Assembly (NCBI GenBank): GCA_001560895.1
Contig: CP014326.1
Coordinates: 1,438,001-1,502,000, forward strand
Length of the DNA stretch: 64,000 nt
Direction: 5' to 3'
Source of the DNA: Streptococcus mitis
Lineage (GTDB): Bacteria > Bacillota > Bacilli > Lactobacillales > Streptococcaceae
Below are positions 10,670 through 19,889 of this stretch, piece by piece. A program made the translations under genes and the position numbers. Within the stretch, counting starts at the first letter, position 1. The number at the start of each line of letters is the position of its first letter. The notes below the pieces were generated by a model. It was not told where the DNA came from. It saw only the letters and a program-made list of their open reading frames with translations, and ran no database searches.

Positions 10670-12013
10670 TTAAAATGTTTGGCGTTTTGCTTTACGCTCG
10701 GCACGACCGCGAGCGCGATTTTCAGCACGCTTGGTTTTGCGGCGTTTTTCATCAACCGCCCATTTGATTTTCTTCTTATAGCCCGGTTTAACTTTTTTCT
10801 TTTTCTTTTTGACCAGACCAATCATTTCAATATCAAGCTTATCTTGTTTTTTCTCACGGTTGGCACGACGATCACGGTCATAGGTATCTTGAAATTCTCC
10901 GTCTTTGACCATCTTAGGAGTAAACTTGATTCCCAATTTCTCCAACTCACGGATATCCGAGTCATCACTTGGCTGGTAAAGGGTAATAGCTGTACCAGCT
11001 AGGCCATTGCGCCCAGTTCGACCAACACGGTGCACAAAGAAAGATAAGTCTTGCGGAATGGCATCATTGATAACATGACTGACACCTTCAATGTCAATTC
11101 CACGCGCTGCCAAATCCGTTGCTACAATATACTCAAAATCTAGATTTTTCACCTGATTCATGATACGCTTGCGCTCACGAGGGGCAATATCTCCATGGAT
11201 TTTTGCCACCTTCAAACCTTGAGCAGTCAGATATGAATGCAACTCATCAGCACGCGTTTTAGTGTTAACAAAAATCATTGCCAAATAAGGTTGCATCAAC
11301 TGAGTCAATTGATAAATTTGAGCATTCTTGTCACGTCCCTTAGTAGAAATCAACCAATTATCAATGGTATCAGAAATGACAGTTTTAGTCTTAATTTTCT
11401 CCATAACAGGATTTGACAAGTATTTTTTCAAGAATGGTTGCAGTTTTTGTGGGATAGTCGCTGAGAAGACCATGAATTGCAAATCTTTTGGAAGGCTGCC
11501 AGCAATCTTATCAACAATTTCTAAGAATCCCATATCCAAGGTCATGTCTGCCTCATCAACCACAAAGGTCTTAGCCTTGTGAATAGCTAAATCACCAGAT
11601 TTAACCAAGTCGTAGATACGACCTGGAGTACCGATAACAATATGAGGCTGATTGCTTGCCAATTTCTCAATCTGGCGAGCCTTATCCGTACCCCCTACAT
11701 AATTAACCACACGAACTTCAACATCTGAATGGGCTGAAATTTGACGAGCTGCTTGGTAAATCTGAGTAGCTAATTCACGGCTCGGTGCAGTAATCACTGC
11801 CTGTACATTATCGCTAGCTTCATCTAATTGCTGGAAAATCGGTAACAAGAAAGTATGAGTCTTACCTGAACCTGTTTTTGATTCTCCTACTAGGTCACGA
11901 CCTGCCAAAACAATCGGAATCAACTTATCTTGCACCTCTGTTGGAGTTGTAAATTTTAACTCCTCCAAGGCTTCTCTAATATAGTTTTTAAATTGAAATT
12001 TCGTAAATGACAT
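10670..12013 (-). CDS. cshB: DEAD-box ATP-dependent RNA helicase (CshB-like)
   Basis: RNA helicase, likely in ribosome assembly, cold growth or mRNA decay. The 447 residues show the Q-motif region (FTTPTEVQ, about 22-29), motif I SKTGSGKTH, motif II VDEADMT (a DEAD variant), motif III SAT, and motif VI HRVGRTGR. From about residue 385 the tail is very rich in Lys and Arg, typical of RNA-binding extensions in CshB-type helicases. It is monocistronic: its own extended -10 is upstream and a hairpin lies downstream. Confidence 0.9.
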   Translation of the reverse strand: MSFTKFQFKNYIREALEELKFTTPTEVQDKLIPIVLAGRDLVGESKTGSGKTHTFLLPIFQQLDEASDNVQAVITAPSRELATQIYQAARQISAHSDVEVRVVNYVGGTDKARQIEKLASNQPHIVIGTPGRIYDLVKSGDLAIHKAKTFVVDEADMTLDMGFLEIVDKIAGSLPKDLQFMVFSATIPQKLQPFLKKYLSNPVMEKIKTKTVISDTIDNWLISTKGRDKNAQIYQLTQLMQPYLAMIFVNTKTRADELHSYLTAQGLKVAKIHGDIAPRERKRIMNQVKNLDFEYIVATDLAARGIDIEGVSHVINDAIPQDLSFFVHRVGRTGRNGLAGTAITLYQPSDDSDIRELEKLGIKFTPKMVKDGEFQDTYDRDRRANREKKQDKLDIEMIGLVKKKKKKVKPGYKKKIKWAVDEKRRKTKRAENRARGRAERKAKRQTF

Positions 12014-12041
12014 AATATCCTCGATTCTATCTATCCTATCA

Positions 12042-12050
12042 ATTATACCA
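12042..12050 (-). promoter_or_regulatory. Extended -10 promoter of the helicase gene
   Basis: TGG-TATAAT on the minus strand about 29 nt before the ATG; no consensus -35 is visible. Confidence 0.6.
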
Positions 12051-12112
12051 CATTTTATTCCATTTCAGTAGTCTCACTTATTTAGGCTATTTCCAGTACC
12101 TTTTCTAGTCAG

Positions 12113-12147
12113 AAAAAGGCTGGAATTTGAGAATCCCAACCTCTTTT
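12113..12147 (-). terminator. Terminator after the EEP-family hydrolase gene
   Basis: AAAAGAGGTTGG pairs with CCAGCC-TTTTT on the minus strand with a loop of about 11 nt and a U-rich tail. Confidence 0.7.
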
Positions 12148-12153
12148 CAGTCA

Positions 12154-12969
12154 TTATTTCCAGTTTAAAGTAGCATTCAAGCCATAGTGATCACTAACTT
12201 GCGGACTCTTGTTACCATCAAATACGACATGTAAATTTTCCACCGCTAACTCTTTGGTAATAAAGACATAATCGATTCGAAGGGGTTCTGTGTTCCCTTT
12301 CCATCCATCAATTTCAGGTGGAACAGTATAGCTACCACTTTTCTCTTGAGCAACTTCAAATGCGTCTTGTAATCCTAATGGACTAGCTAAAATAGCTTGG
12401 TATCCTTCCTGACCAGCTGGGTTGTTGAAATCTCCAGCCAGCAAAAGTGGCTTATTCAATTCTTTCAAGACATCCTCAAATCGTGCCCATTCTTCTTGGA
12501 AACCTTTATCCCACCAAGAAAGGTGAACACTGGCAACAGCAAGCTCTTTGCCTTCAACTACTGTTTCTGCTAAAGCAACTCGACGAGTATGATAGTCTGT
12601 TGGATCATCCAAATCTGAAACCAAAATTTCTCTGGCTTCAATCGGTGTTTTAGACAAGATAGCCACACCTTCATGATAGCGGTCATAACCAATATGGTTA
12701 TAGGCCCAAGTCCAATAGTAATTTTTTCCTTGCTCTGACAACTTTTCAACCAAGAGTCTAACATAGTGATCTTGGTGAATAGGCTCAGCTGCTGGCAAAG
12801 CTTGATAGAGATCATTAACCTCCACCACTGGCGAAGTGATCTCCTGATTGATTTCTTGGAAACAAATCAAATCATAGTCTTTATCAAGAATATCTTCAAG
12901 CAAGAGCTGGAATTTTTCCTCTGCTTCTTTCTCCATCCAACTGTGAGTATTGAGTGTTAAAAATTTCAT
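12154..12969 (-). CDS. Endonuclease/exonuclease/phosphatase (EEP) family protein
   Basis: 271-residue hydrolase of the EEP fold (Mg2+-dependent phosphodiesterase or nuclease family). Visible motifs are MKFLTLNTHSW at the N-terminus, CFQEIN with the catalytic Glu (about residues 36-41), LAGDFNNP (about 196-203), IDYVFI (about 239-244) and the terminal SDHYGL. The substrate cannot be told from sequence; this family includes DNA, sphingomyelin and inositol phosphodiesterases. No signal peptide is seen. It lies just after the PTS gene, with a hairpin in between. Confidence 0.8.
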   Translation of the reverse strand: MKFLTLNTHSWMEKEAEEKFQLLLEDILDKDYDLICFQEINQEITSPVVEVNDLYQALPAAEPIHQDHYVRLLVEKLSEQGKNYYWTWAYNHIGYDRYHEGVAILSKTPIEAREILVSDLDDPTDYHTRRVALAETVVEGKELAVASVHLSWWDKGFQEEWARFEDVLKELNKPLLLAGDFNNPAGQEGYQAILASPLGLQDAFEVAQEKSGSYTVPPEIDGWKGNTEPLRIDYVFITKELAVENLHVVFDGNKSPQVSDHYGLNATLNWK

Positions 12970-12982
12970 GCTTTTCTCCCAA

Positions 12983-13013
12983 AATAAGAGGTTGGAATAC
13001 AGCTTCCAACCTC
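12983..13013 (-). terminator. Terminator of the PTS gene
   Basis: GAGGTTGGAA (12988-12997) pairs perfectly with TTCCAACCTC (13004-13013); on the minus strand it is followed by TTATTTT. Confidence 0.65.
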
Positions 13014-13020
13014 AAGTATA

Positions 13021-15201
13021 TTACAATTCTACTTTAGCAACTGCTGTTTTAGCTGCAAGAGAACCTGTTTGTTCTAATTTAACTGATTTAATAGCTTCAG
13101 CATTTGTGAAGACAACTACTGTAGAAGTTTCACGTCCTGCTGCACGGATAGCATCCAAGTCAGCTGTGACAAGAAGGTCACCTGCTGCAACTTTTTGTCC
13201 TTCAGCTACATGAACTGTAAATGGTTTTCCTTCAAGACTTACTGTGTCCAAACCAATGTGAACCAATACTTCAAGACCTGCTTCAGTCACAAGACCAAGA
13301 GCATGTTTTGTAGGGAAGATGCTTGATACAGTACCTGAAACTGGAGATACAATATTTCCATTTGCAGGTTCTACAGCAAATCCATCACCCATCATTTTTT
13401 GAGCAAATACTGGATCTTTTACTTGTTCCAAGGCAACAACTTGACCGTCAGCTACTGAGTAAACTTCCTCAGTAAGACCTTTGAATTGAACAGTGTTTTG
13501 TTGCGCTTCTGTCATTTGACTTGGAAGAGTTTCAGGAATAATTTCACCTGAATCAAGGATATCTTGGATATCAGATTTCAATACGTCTGCTTTTGGACCA
13601 TAGATAGCTTGAACCCCTTGTCCTTTCATGACAAGACCCATAGCTCCTTCTGCTTTCCATTGTTCTGCATCACCGACTTTGTCTGCGTCTTTAACAGTTA
13701 CACGAAGACGAGTCATACATGCATCCACATCAACGATGTTTGCACGTCCACCAAGAAGGTTGATAATGTTTACAGCTTGAGAACCTGCTGCAACTTTCAC
13801 TGCGCTGCTAGCTTCTTCTGAACCTTCAGCAGTTTCGTAGTTTCCGTTACGTCCTGGGGTTGCGTAGTTGAATTTTTGAATCATGAAGTTTGCGATGAAG
13901 TACATGATTACAGCAAAGAGAACAGTTACCCAAATGAAGTTAATGATATCCATACCGATACCAGCACTGATTGCAATAGGTGTACGAGTCAAGAACTCGA
14001 TTGAACCGAATGAGTGCATACGTAGGTTTACAACGTCAGCCATAGCGAAGGCAGCACCTTGAACAAGTGAGTAAACAAGATACATAGGTGTTGCTACAAA
14101 CATGAACATGTATTCGATTGGTTCAGTAACCCCTGTCAAGAATGTTGCAAGAGCTGTCGCAATCATCATACCTTTATATTGATGTTTCTTATCAGCATCG
14201 ACATTACGGTAGATAGCCACGATCACACCCATCAAGATACCGAATGAACCGATCATTTGTCCAACTTTGAAACGAGCTGGGTGAACAGTATCTAACAATT
14301 GTTGGTAGTGACTTGCATCTGTACCTTTAAGGTTAACAAGGTCTGTTACCCATGCAAGCCATAGTGGATCTTGACCAAATACTTGACTACCTTTAGCTGC
14401 ACCAGTTAAGACCTCATAAGTACCACCAAGAGCTGTGTAGTTCATTGGGATAGTCAACATGTGGTGAAGACCAAATGGCAAGAGCAAACGTTCCAATGTA
14501 CCATACAAGAATGGTGCAAGGATTGGAGCAGTTTCTTGTGAGTTAGCAATCCAGATACCAAAGCTATTGATACCAGTTTGCACAAGTGGCCAGAAAGCTG
14601 AAAGTACAATTGCAGCAATTATTGAACGAAGAATAACTACAAATGGTACAAAACGTTTTCCGTTAAAGAATGAAAGTGCATCAGGAAGCTTACGGAAGTT
14701 ATAGTATTTATTGTAAGCAGTTGCTCCAATAAAACCAGAAATAATCCCTACGAAGACACCCATGTTAAGTGCTGGTGCTTCCATAACGCTAATAAAGTAA
14801 TCAGCAACTTTGATTGAGCCACCAAAGAGAGTTGTTACCATAGCTTCAGGATTTTTCAACATATCGCCTGATACGCCAAAGATTGTACCAGTGATACGGT
14901 TGATTAGGATAAAGGCAAGACCTGCCGCAAACGCACCACCAGCGCGTTCCTTAGCCCAGCTTCCTCCAATAGCGAGGGCGAACAAGATATGAAGGTTAAC
15001 TATAACTCCCCAACCGATTTGCTCTAGTACACCACCAGTAATGACCAGTGGAGCAAAGTTAGGGTTAATCATCACAAGCGACTTACCGATTGAAATCATC
15101 AAACCAGCAGCCGGCATAACGGCGATAACCACCATCAAAGCCTTACCGAATTTTTGCCAAAACTCGAAAGACAAGACATTTTTGAATGTATCTTTCATCA
15201 T
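13021..15201 (-). CDS. PTS permease, EIICBA fusion, glucose/maltose type
   Basis: Sugar uptake with phosphorylation by the phosphotransferase system. The 726 residues contain, in order, a multi-pass EIIC domain (about 1-430, including the GVTEPIEYMFMF signature), an EIIB domain with the phosphocysteine in VDACMTRLR (about residue 490), and an EIIA domain with the phosphohistidine in VLVHIGLDTV (about residue 645). The subfamily takes glucose, maltose or related sugars; the exact sugar is inferred only. Upstream is an extended -10 promoter with an operator-like palindrome just after it, indicating catabolite or LacI-family control. Confidence 0.9.
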   Translation of the reverse strand: MMKDTFKNVLSFEFWQKFGKALMVVIAVMPAAGLMISIGKSLVMINPNFAPLVITGGVLEQIGWGVIVNLHILFALAIGGSWAKERAGGAFAAGLAFILINRITGTIFGVSGDMLKNPEAMVTTLFGGSIKVADYFISVMEAPALNMGVFVGIISGFIGATAYNKYYNFRKLPDALSFFNGKRFVPFVVILRSIIAAIVLSAFWPLVQTGINSFGIWIANSQETAPILAPFLYGTLERLLLPFGLHHMLTIPMNYTALGGTYEVLTGAAKGSQVFGQDPLWLAWVTDLVNLKGTDASHYQQLLDTVHPARFKVGQMIGSFGILMGVIVAIYRNVDADKKHQYKGMMIATALATFLTGVTEPIEYMFMFVATPMYLVYSLVQGAAFAMADVVNLRMHSFGSIEFLTRTPIAISAGIGMDIINFIWVTVLFAVIMYFIANFMIQKFNYATPGRNGNYETAEGSEEASSAVKVAAGSQAVNIINLLGGRANIVDVDACMTRLRVTVKDADKVGDAEQWKAEGAMGLVMKGQGVQAIYGPKADVLKSDIQDILDSGEIIPETLPSQMTEAQQNTVQFKGLTEEVYSVADGQVVALEQVKDPVFAQKMMGDGFAVEPANGNIVSPVSGTVSSIFPTKHALGLVTEAGLEVLVHIGLDTVSLEGKPFTVHVAEGQKVAAGDLLVTADLDAIRAAGRETSTVVVFTNAEAIKSVKLEQTGSLAAKTAVAKVEL

Positions 15202-15226
15202 TCAAATCTCCTTTATTTTTATTTAG

Positions 15227-15251
15227 GCAAACGTTTTACGAAAACGTTTGC
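15227..15251. promoter_or_regulatory. 25-bp operator-like palindrome (cre or LacI-type)
   Basis: GCAAACGTTTT-ACG-AAAACGTTTGC: perfect 11-bp arms around a 3-bp centre, each arm itself an AAACGTTT LacI/CcpA-type core. It lies between the -10 and the SD of the PTS gene, where a bound repressor would block transcription. Confidence 0.75.
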
Positions 15252-15267
15252 ACTTAACTATGTATTA

Positions 15268-15295
15268 ATTATACCACTTTAATTTTTTTTGTAAA
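15268..15295 (-). promoter_or_regulatory. Promoter of the PTS gene
   Basis: TTTACA (15295-15290), a 16-nt spacer ending TGG, and TATAAT (15273-15268) on the minus strand. Confidence 0.75.
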
Positions 15296-15340
15296 GGCTT
15301 TTATAGAAAAAAGTAGACTTTTTTCTAAAATTTTTGTAGT

Positions 15341-15366
15341 AAAAGAGGAGATATTAAAATCTCCTC
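15341..15366 (-). terminator. Terminator of ftsEX
   Basis: GAGGAGAT pairs with ATCTCCTC, followed by TTTT on the minus strand, about 20 nt after the ftsX stop. Confidence 0.75.
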
Positions 15367-15386
15367 AAATATACATCTATTCAAAT

Positions 15387-16313
15387 TTAAATTTTTAAGA
15401 ATCGGCGCATTGAAATTCCTGATCCAATTGAACCAATAAAAATTCCAATAACAAACAAGAGGACAATCATCAGTGGACTAAATACTTCTGGTGAAATCAT
15501 AGAAAGATTTTGACCTACTAATGACTTATTAACCGATTGGTAAACCATTTGATAAACAACGAATACTAAAGCTGATGGAATTGTTGCTCCAAGTAATCCG
15601 ATGAAAGCACCCTCAAGGAGGAATGGTCCTCGGATATAGCTATTCTTAGCACCAACCAAGCGCATAATTTGAATTTCGCGACTGCGAGAAATAATGGTAA
15701 TACGAATGGTATTAGAAATCAAGAAGACTGCAATGAAAATCAAGAGTCCTGCTATGACTAATCCCCAAACACGAATGAAGGAAGCAAGTTGGAACAGACG
15801 TTGTGTGTTGGCTCCACCATCTTGGACTTCTGACACACCTTCAATTTTCTTAGCTTCTTCAGCTACTTTTTGAACATCACTTGGTGTATTTGTATCAACG
15901 ATATAGGCATCATAGAGAGGATTAGCGTCACCTTCAAAGATTTTCCAGTTGTCCCCCATTGTCTCGGTCAACTTTTCATATTGTTCTTCTTTACTTGAAA
16001 AAGTAACACTCTTAACTGTAGACATCCCCTTCAAGGCATTGTATACCTTGTGGTAGTCATTATTGGTAACAGTTTGACCTTCTTTTTCAATAGTCTCACT
16101 ATTATCAGCTACGTCCTTACGAATGTAAACCATCACTCGGACATTATTTTCAATATCTGTAGCTAGTTTCGCTGTATTGAAAATAACAGAAGCAAATATT
16201 GCCACCAAGGTTAACGTAATCGTGACTGAGCTGACAGCAGCCACTGTCATCCAACCATTTCGTTTCAAACTTTTTAGTGATTCAAATAAATGGCGAAAAA
16301 ATCTACTAATCAT
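15387..16313 (-). CDS. ftsX: Cell-division ABC-transporter-like protein FtsX
   Basis: Membrane partner of FtsE; in streptococci the complex activates the PcsB peptidoglycan hydrolase at the septum. The 308 residues show one N-terminal transmembrane segment (about 20-45), a large extracellular loop (about 45-170) and three C-terminal membrane segments (about 175-305), the FtsX topology. The ATG at 16313 follows AGGAG and gives the usual length; a longer frame reaches 16376 but would run deep into ftsE. The gene overlaps the end of ftsE by 8 nt. Confidence 0.93.
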   Translation of the reverse strand: MISRFFRHLFESLKSLKRNGWMTVAAVSSVTITLTLVAIFASVIFNTAKLATDIENNVRVMVYIRKDVADNSETIEKEGQTVTNNDYHKVYNALKGMSTVKSVTFSSKEEQYEKLTETMGDNWKIFEGDANPLYDAYIVDTNTPSDVQKVAEEAKKIEGVSEVQDGGANTQRLFQLASFIRVWGLVIAGLLIFIAVFLISNTIRITIISRSREIQIMRLVGAKNSYIRGPFLLEGAFIGLLGATIPSALVFVVYQMVYQSVNKSLVGQNLSMISPEVFSPLMIVLLFVIGIFIGSIGSGISMRRFLKI

Positions 16314-16998
16314 CGTATCCATACTCTCCTTTTGATTCGTCACGAACGACACGACCATTTTCAATGGCAATGACACGGTGGCGCAAGGTATTTACAATCT
16401 GGCTATTATGAGTCGCCATCAAAATAGTTGTTCCTTGTAGGTTAATCCGTTCCAAGAGATTCATAATTTCCCATGAATTATCCGGGTCCAAGTTTCCTGT
16501 TGGTTCATCGGCTATCAGTACTTTTGGATTGTTTACAATAGCACGCGCAATCGCAATCCGCTGTTGCTCCCCACCTGAGAGCTCATTTGGAAAAGAACGA
16601 ACCTTATGCTTCAATCCAACCAAGTCCAAAACTTCCATCACCCGTTTTTTGATATTACGGCGATTTTCACCAATTACTTCCATAGCGTATGCAATATTCT
16701 CATAAACAGTTTTCTTAGGCAAGAGTTTATAATCCTGGAAGACAACCCCAACACTACGACGGAGAAGCGGGACATCTTTCTTTTTAATCTTAACCAAATT
16801 AAAACCAGCAACTGATAGGCTTCCTTTATCGATTTTTACTTCACGATATAGAGAACGAATAAAGGTTGATTTTCCTGCTCCTGAAGGACCTACGATGTAA
16901 GCAAATTCCCCCGGTTGAACGCTGACCGAAACACCGCGTAGGGCAGTCGTTCCATTGTCGTATTTTTTGACGACATCTCTCATTTCAATGATTGACAT
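16306..16998 (-). CDS. ftsE: Cell-division ATP-binding protein FtsE
   Basis: ABC-type ATPase that works with FtsX. The 230 residues have Walker A GPSGAGKST (about 37-45), the signature LSGGEQQR (about 140-147), and Walker B VLIADEPTGNLD. It overlaps ftsX and follows prfB by 17 nt, so prfB-ftsE-ftsX look like one transcription unit from the promoter at about 18140. Confidence 0.96.
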   Translation of the reverse strand: MSIIEMRDVVKKYDNGTTALRGVSVSVQPGEFAYIVGPSGAGKSTFIRSLYREVKIDKGSLSVAGFNLVKIKKKDVPLLRRSVGVVFQDYKLLPKKTVYENIAYAMEVIGENRRNIKKRVMEVLDLVGLKHKVRSFPNELSGGEQQRIAIARAIVNNPKVLIADEPTGNLDPDNSWEIMNLLERINLQGTTILMATHNSQIVNTLRHRVIAIENGRVVRDESKGEYGYDD

Positions 16999-17015
16999 GT
17001 GAGTTCCTTTCTATC

Positions 17016-18111
17016 TTAACTGATGCGCCACTTGAGATAGGCATCGATAAAACCATCTAGGTCTCCATCCATAACCTTATCTACCTGAGCAACCTCAAAG
17101 CTAGTTCGGTGATCTTTTACCATAGTATATGGCGTGAAAACATAAGAACGGATTTGGCTTCCCCATGTGATTTCCTTTTTCTCACCCTTGAGAGAATCAA
17201 CCTCCGCAGCTTTCTTTTCTTGCTCCATTTGATAGAGCTTAGCCTGCAACATCTTCATGGCACGATCTCTATTTCCATATTGGGTACGATCGACCGTTGA
17301 CTGGACGACAGTTCCCGTAGGAATGTGTGTCAAACGCACACCTGTTGAAACTTTATTGACGTTCTGTCCACCAGCACCACCTGAACGGAAGGTGTCCATC
17401 TTGATATCATCTTCACGGATTTCCACTTCAATAGTATCATCCAATTCTGGCATCACTTCTACAGATGTAAAAGATGTATGGCGACGTTTGGCAGAGTCAA
17501 ATGGTGAGATTCGTACCAAGCGATGAACACCCATTTCTGACTTAAGAAGACCATAGGCATTAGGCCCTTCAAATGATAAAGTTACCGACTTAATACCAGC
17601 TTCATCTCCTGCTTGGTAATCCAATACTTCCACTTTAAAGCCTTTAGCATTTCCATAGCGAGTGTACATACGAAGTAACATATCACCCCAGTCTTGAGCC
17701 TCTGTACCACCGGATCCTGGATGGATTTCCAAGATGGCATTATTATGGTCATAAGGTTCTGACAAGAGTAGAGTCATCTCATAGTTGGTCATCATCTTAT
17801 CAAGTTCTGACAACTGCGTTACCAGTTCTTCTTGAACCGACTCGTCTTCTGCTAAGAAGTCCAATAAAATTTCGACTTCATCCTGCAACTCTTCCATTTT
17901 GTGGAAAGTGTTATAGGTGTTTTTTAATTCATTTAATTCTTGCGACGTTTTTTGGGCCGCGATATTATCGTTCCAAAAATCAGGTTCTGTCATCTTGTTT
18001 TCCAAGATGGCAATCTCTTCCTCTAGACCCTCTAGGTCAAAGAGACCCCCTGAAAGAAGCTAATTTTTCACGATTTGCGTCAATTTTCTGACGAATTACT
18101 GAAATGTCCAT
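17016..18111 (-). CDS. prfB: Peptide chain release factor 2, programmed +1 frameshift
   Basis: RF2 terminates translation at UGA and UAA. The first 24 codons run from ATG at 18111 to CTT at 18042-18040, followed by an in-frame TGA (18039-18037). Reading resumes in the +1 frame at GAC (18038) to the stop at 17016, giving about 364 residues. The site has the classical RF2 autoregulatory signals: an AGGGGG SD-like stretch just before CTT-TGA-C. The body contains the GGQ motif ([13 protein letters not shown]) and the SPF tripeptide of RF2 ([13 protein letters not shown]). This is a normal programmed frameshift, not a mutation. Confidence 0.97.
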
Positions 18112-18136
18112 AAATACTCCTTTTTTGTATCGTTTT

Positions 18137-18145
18137 ATTATACCA
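18137..18145 (-). promoter_or_regulatory. Extended -10 promoter of prfB-ftsEX
   Basis: TGG-TATAAT on the minus strand, 25 nt before the prfB ATG, which itself has an AGGAG site; -35 not obvious. Confidence 0.6.
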
Positions 18146-18191
18146 TATTCTCTCATTTCTTTCCATCTTTTGCTCTAATCTCCCTTTCATG

Positions 18192-18213
18192 AAAAAAGAA
18201 GCCTTTCGGCTTC
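18192..18213 (-). terminator. Terminator of the CBS-ACT gene
   Basis: GAAGCC pairs with GGCTTC (loop of 4), followed by TTTTTT on the minus strand, right after the stop at 18219. Confidence 0.85.
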
Positions 18214-18218
18214 CATGC

Positions 18219-18875
18219 TTACAAAATTTTAGCAGAAGTACGACTAATCTCTTCTACTTGAATATTTTCAGCTTCAAATTTTTGCTTTAAGGCTGTCAAA
18301 TCAACTGATCCATCGATTTGAACTTCGATAATCACCTTACCATCCTTGCGTGGAATATTTACGGTATGGGAGATATTCAAATTTTCTTCTACAATCAAAG
18401 AAACAATCTTTCCGAGAACACCAACTTCATCTTCTGTAACAAAGCGCACTCGAATTCCTTCTTCACCATAACCAGCAATTTCAAGAAAGGCTTGGAAAAC
18501 ATCACGGTCAGTAATAACTCCGTATACTTGATGGTTATCTACTACAGGAAGAATACCAATCTTGTTTTTCAGCATCAGATAAGTTGCATCTTCTAGACTA
18601 GCATAACCTGAAACAGTGACAACATCACGAATCATGACATCTTTTACTTTGGTCTTATTCAGAAGATAGTTCATCTCATAGATAGAAAGACTTGTGGCTT
18701 TTGATGGACTAGCTTGAGCAATGGTTCCCTCAGTTACCAAACCAACCAATTGATCATTTTCGATAACAGGCAAGCGGTGCAACCCTTGCTCTCTCATCAA
18801 ATCTGCTGCATGAGATACTGTTGTATCTGGACTAATATACACTACCTTGCGGGTCATAAAATCTTTAACTGCCAT
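18219..18875 (-). CDS. CBS-domain protein with C-terminal ACT domain (AcuB-like)
   Basis: 218 residues. Two CBS motifs occupy about residues 5-60 and 78-135 (MTRKVVYISPDTTVSHAADLM and VKDVMIRDVVTVSG). An ACT-like segment follows at about 140-215 (IRVRFVTEDEVGVLGKIVSLI). This arrangement suggests sensing of an adenine nucleotide plus an amino acid. It is monocistronic and next to the branched-chain amino-acid importer, so a role tied to amino-acid status is a reasonable but unproven inference. Confidence 0.85.
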   Translation of the reverse strand: MAVKDFMTRKVVYISPDTTVSHAADLMREQGLHRLPVIENDQLVGLVTEGTIAQASPSKATSLSIYEMNYLLNKTKVKDVMIRDVVTVSGYASLEDATYLMLKNKIGILPVVDNHQVYGVITDRDVFQAFLEIAGYGEEGIRVRFVTEDEVGVLGKIVSLIVEENLNISHTVNIPRKDGKVIIEVQIDGSVDLTALKQKFEAENIQVEEISRTSAKIL

Positions 18876-18904
18876 GAGACTTCTCCTTTTCTATTCTTAT
18901 CCCT

Positions 18905-18933
18905 ATTATACAATCTTTTTGTAAATCTATCAA
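18905..18933 (-). promoter_or_regulatory. Promoter of the CBS-ACT gene
   Basis: TTGATA, 17-nt spacer, TATAAT on the minus strand, about 30 nt before the start codon. Confidence 0.7.
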
Positions 18934-18981
18934 ACGCTTACATTTCTTTTTCAAAATTCAGAAAAGTATGAATAAGCTAGC

Positions 18982-19006
18982 AAAAAGAGCTCTGAAATCG
19001 AGCTCT
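18982..19006 (-). terminator. Second hairpin with U-tract in the livF to CBS-gene gap
   Basis: AGAGCTC-7-GAGCTCT followed by TTTTTGC on the minus strand, a good intrinsic terminator about 150 nt beyond the livF terminator. No ORF ends here, so it could close a small RNA. A further hairpin, GATTGC-TTC-GCAATC, lies at 19129-19143. The rest of 18934-19157 shows nothing else I can name. Confidence 0.55.
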
Positions 19007-19157
19007 GTGAATGAAGATAAAATACCTTTCATTCGATTTTTCAATTATTATAAATTCATCTTTCAAAGTAGATGCAGATTTGTTTCCAATCTAAATATAC
19101 CGACTAAAACAATCCACTGGATTCGGATGATTGCTTCGCAATCTCTATCCACCGATT

Positions 19158-19180
19158 AAAAAGGTCCCCCGGACCTTTTT
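19158..19180 (-). terminator. Terminator of the liv operon
   Basis: AAAAAGGTCC-CCC-GGACCTTTTT, perfect stem, overlapping the livF stop codon. Confidence 0.85.
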
Positions 19181-19889
19181 AGCCACCTAGATATGCTTTT
19201 CTGACTTCTTCTGATGAGGCGAGTTCTTTTCCTGTTCCGGATAGGACGATTTTTCCTGTTTCCAGTACATAGCCTCGGTCAGAGATTGCGAGTGCTTTAT
19301 TAGCGTTTTGTTCAATCAAGAGGACGGTCGTTCCTTGTTTCTGGATATCTTGAATGATATCAAAAATTTCTTGGATAAAGATTGGGGCAAGTCCCATTGA
19401 TGGCTCATCTAAAAGAAGAAGTTTAGGTGTTGACATAAGGGCGCGTCCCATGGCAAGCATTTGTTGTTCCCCTCCTGAAAGAGTGGCTGCATCTTGGTTC
19501 TTCCGTTCTTCAAGACGAGGAAAGCGTGAGAAAACCTTCTTCAAGTTAGCTTGATTTTCTTCACGATTTTTCTTTAAGAAAGCTCCCATTTCAAGATTTT
19601 CCATCACAGTCAAGCCAGGGAAGACATGGCGTCCTTCTGGAACTTGTGAAAGTCCACCTGCCACGATTTTCTGAGCTGGCATTTTTTGGATTTCTTGACC
19701 TAAAAATTCAATTTTTCCTGAACTCGGTCTAACCAAACCAGACAAGGTACGGAGAATAGTTGTCTTACCTGCACCATTGGCACCGATAAGAGAAACAACC
19801 TCTCCTTCATTCACTTCAAAGCTTACATCACGGACTGCTTGGATCATACCGTAATGCACAGAAAGATTTTCAACTTTTAACATAGACAT
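19179..19889 (-). CDS. livF: Branched-chain amino-acid ABC transporter ATPase LivF
   Basis: One of the two ATPases of the Leu/Ile/Val importer. The 236 residues carry Walker A GANGAGKTT (about 33-41), the signature LSGGEQQM and Walker B LLLLDEPSMGLAP, the LivF form of these motifs. Its ATG touches the last base of livG. It is the last gene of livJ-livH-livM-livG-livF. Confidence 0.94.
   Translation of the reverse strand: MSMLKVENLSVHYGMIQAVRDVSFEVNEGEVVSLIGANGAGKTTILRTLSGLVRPSSGKIEFLGQEIQKMPAQKIVAGGLSQVPEGRHVFPGLTVMENLEMGAFLKKNREENQANLKKVFSRFPRLEERKNQDAATLSGGEQQMLAMGRALMSTPKLLLLDEPSMGLAPIFIQEIFDIIQDIQKQGTTVLLIEQNANKALAISDRGYVLETGKIVLSGTGKELASSEEVRKAYLGG

Noticed and set aside
16314..16376. 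Longer N-terminus for FtsX starting at 16376
   Set aside because: It runs far into ftsE, has no ribosome site, and adds residues absent from FtsX; 16313 with AGGAG is better.
18037..18042. In-frame TGA near the start of prfB, which looks like a nonsense mutation
   Set aside because: It is the conserved RF2 programmed +1 frameshift site (AGGGGG, CTT TGA C), so the gene is intact.
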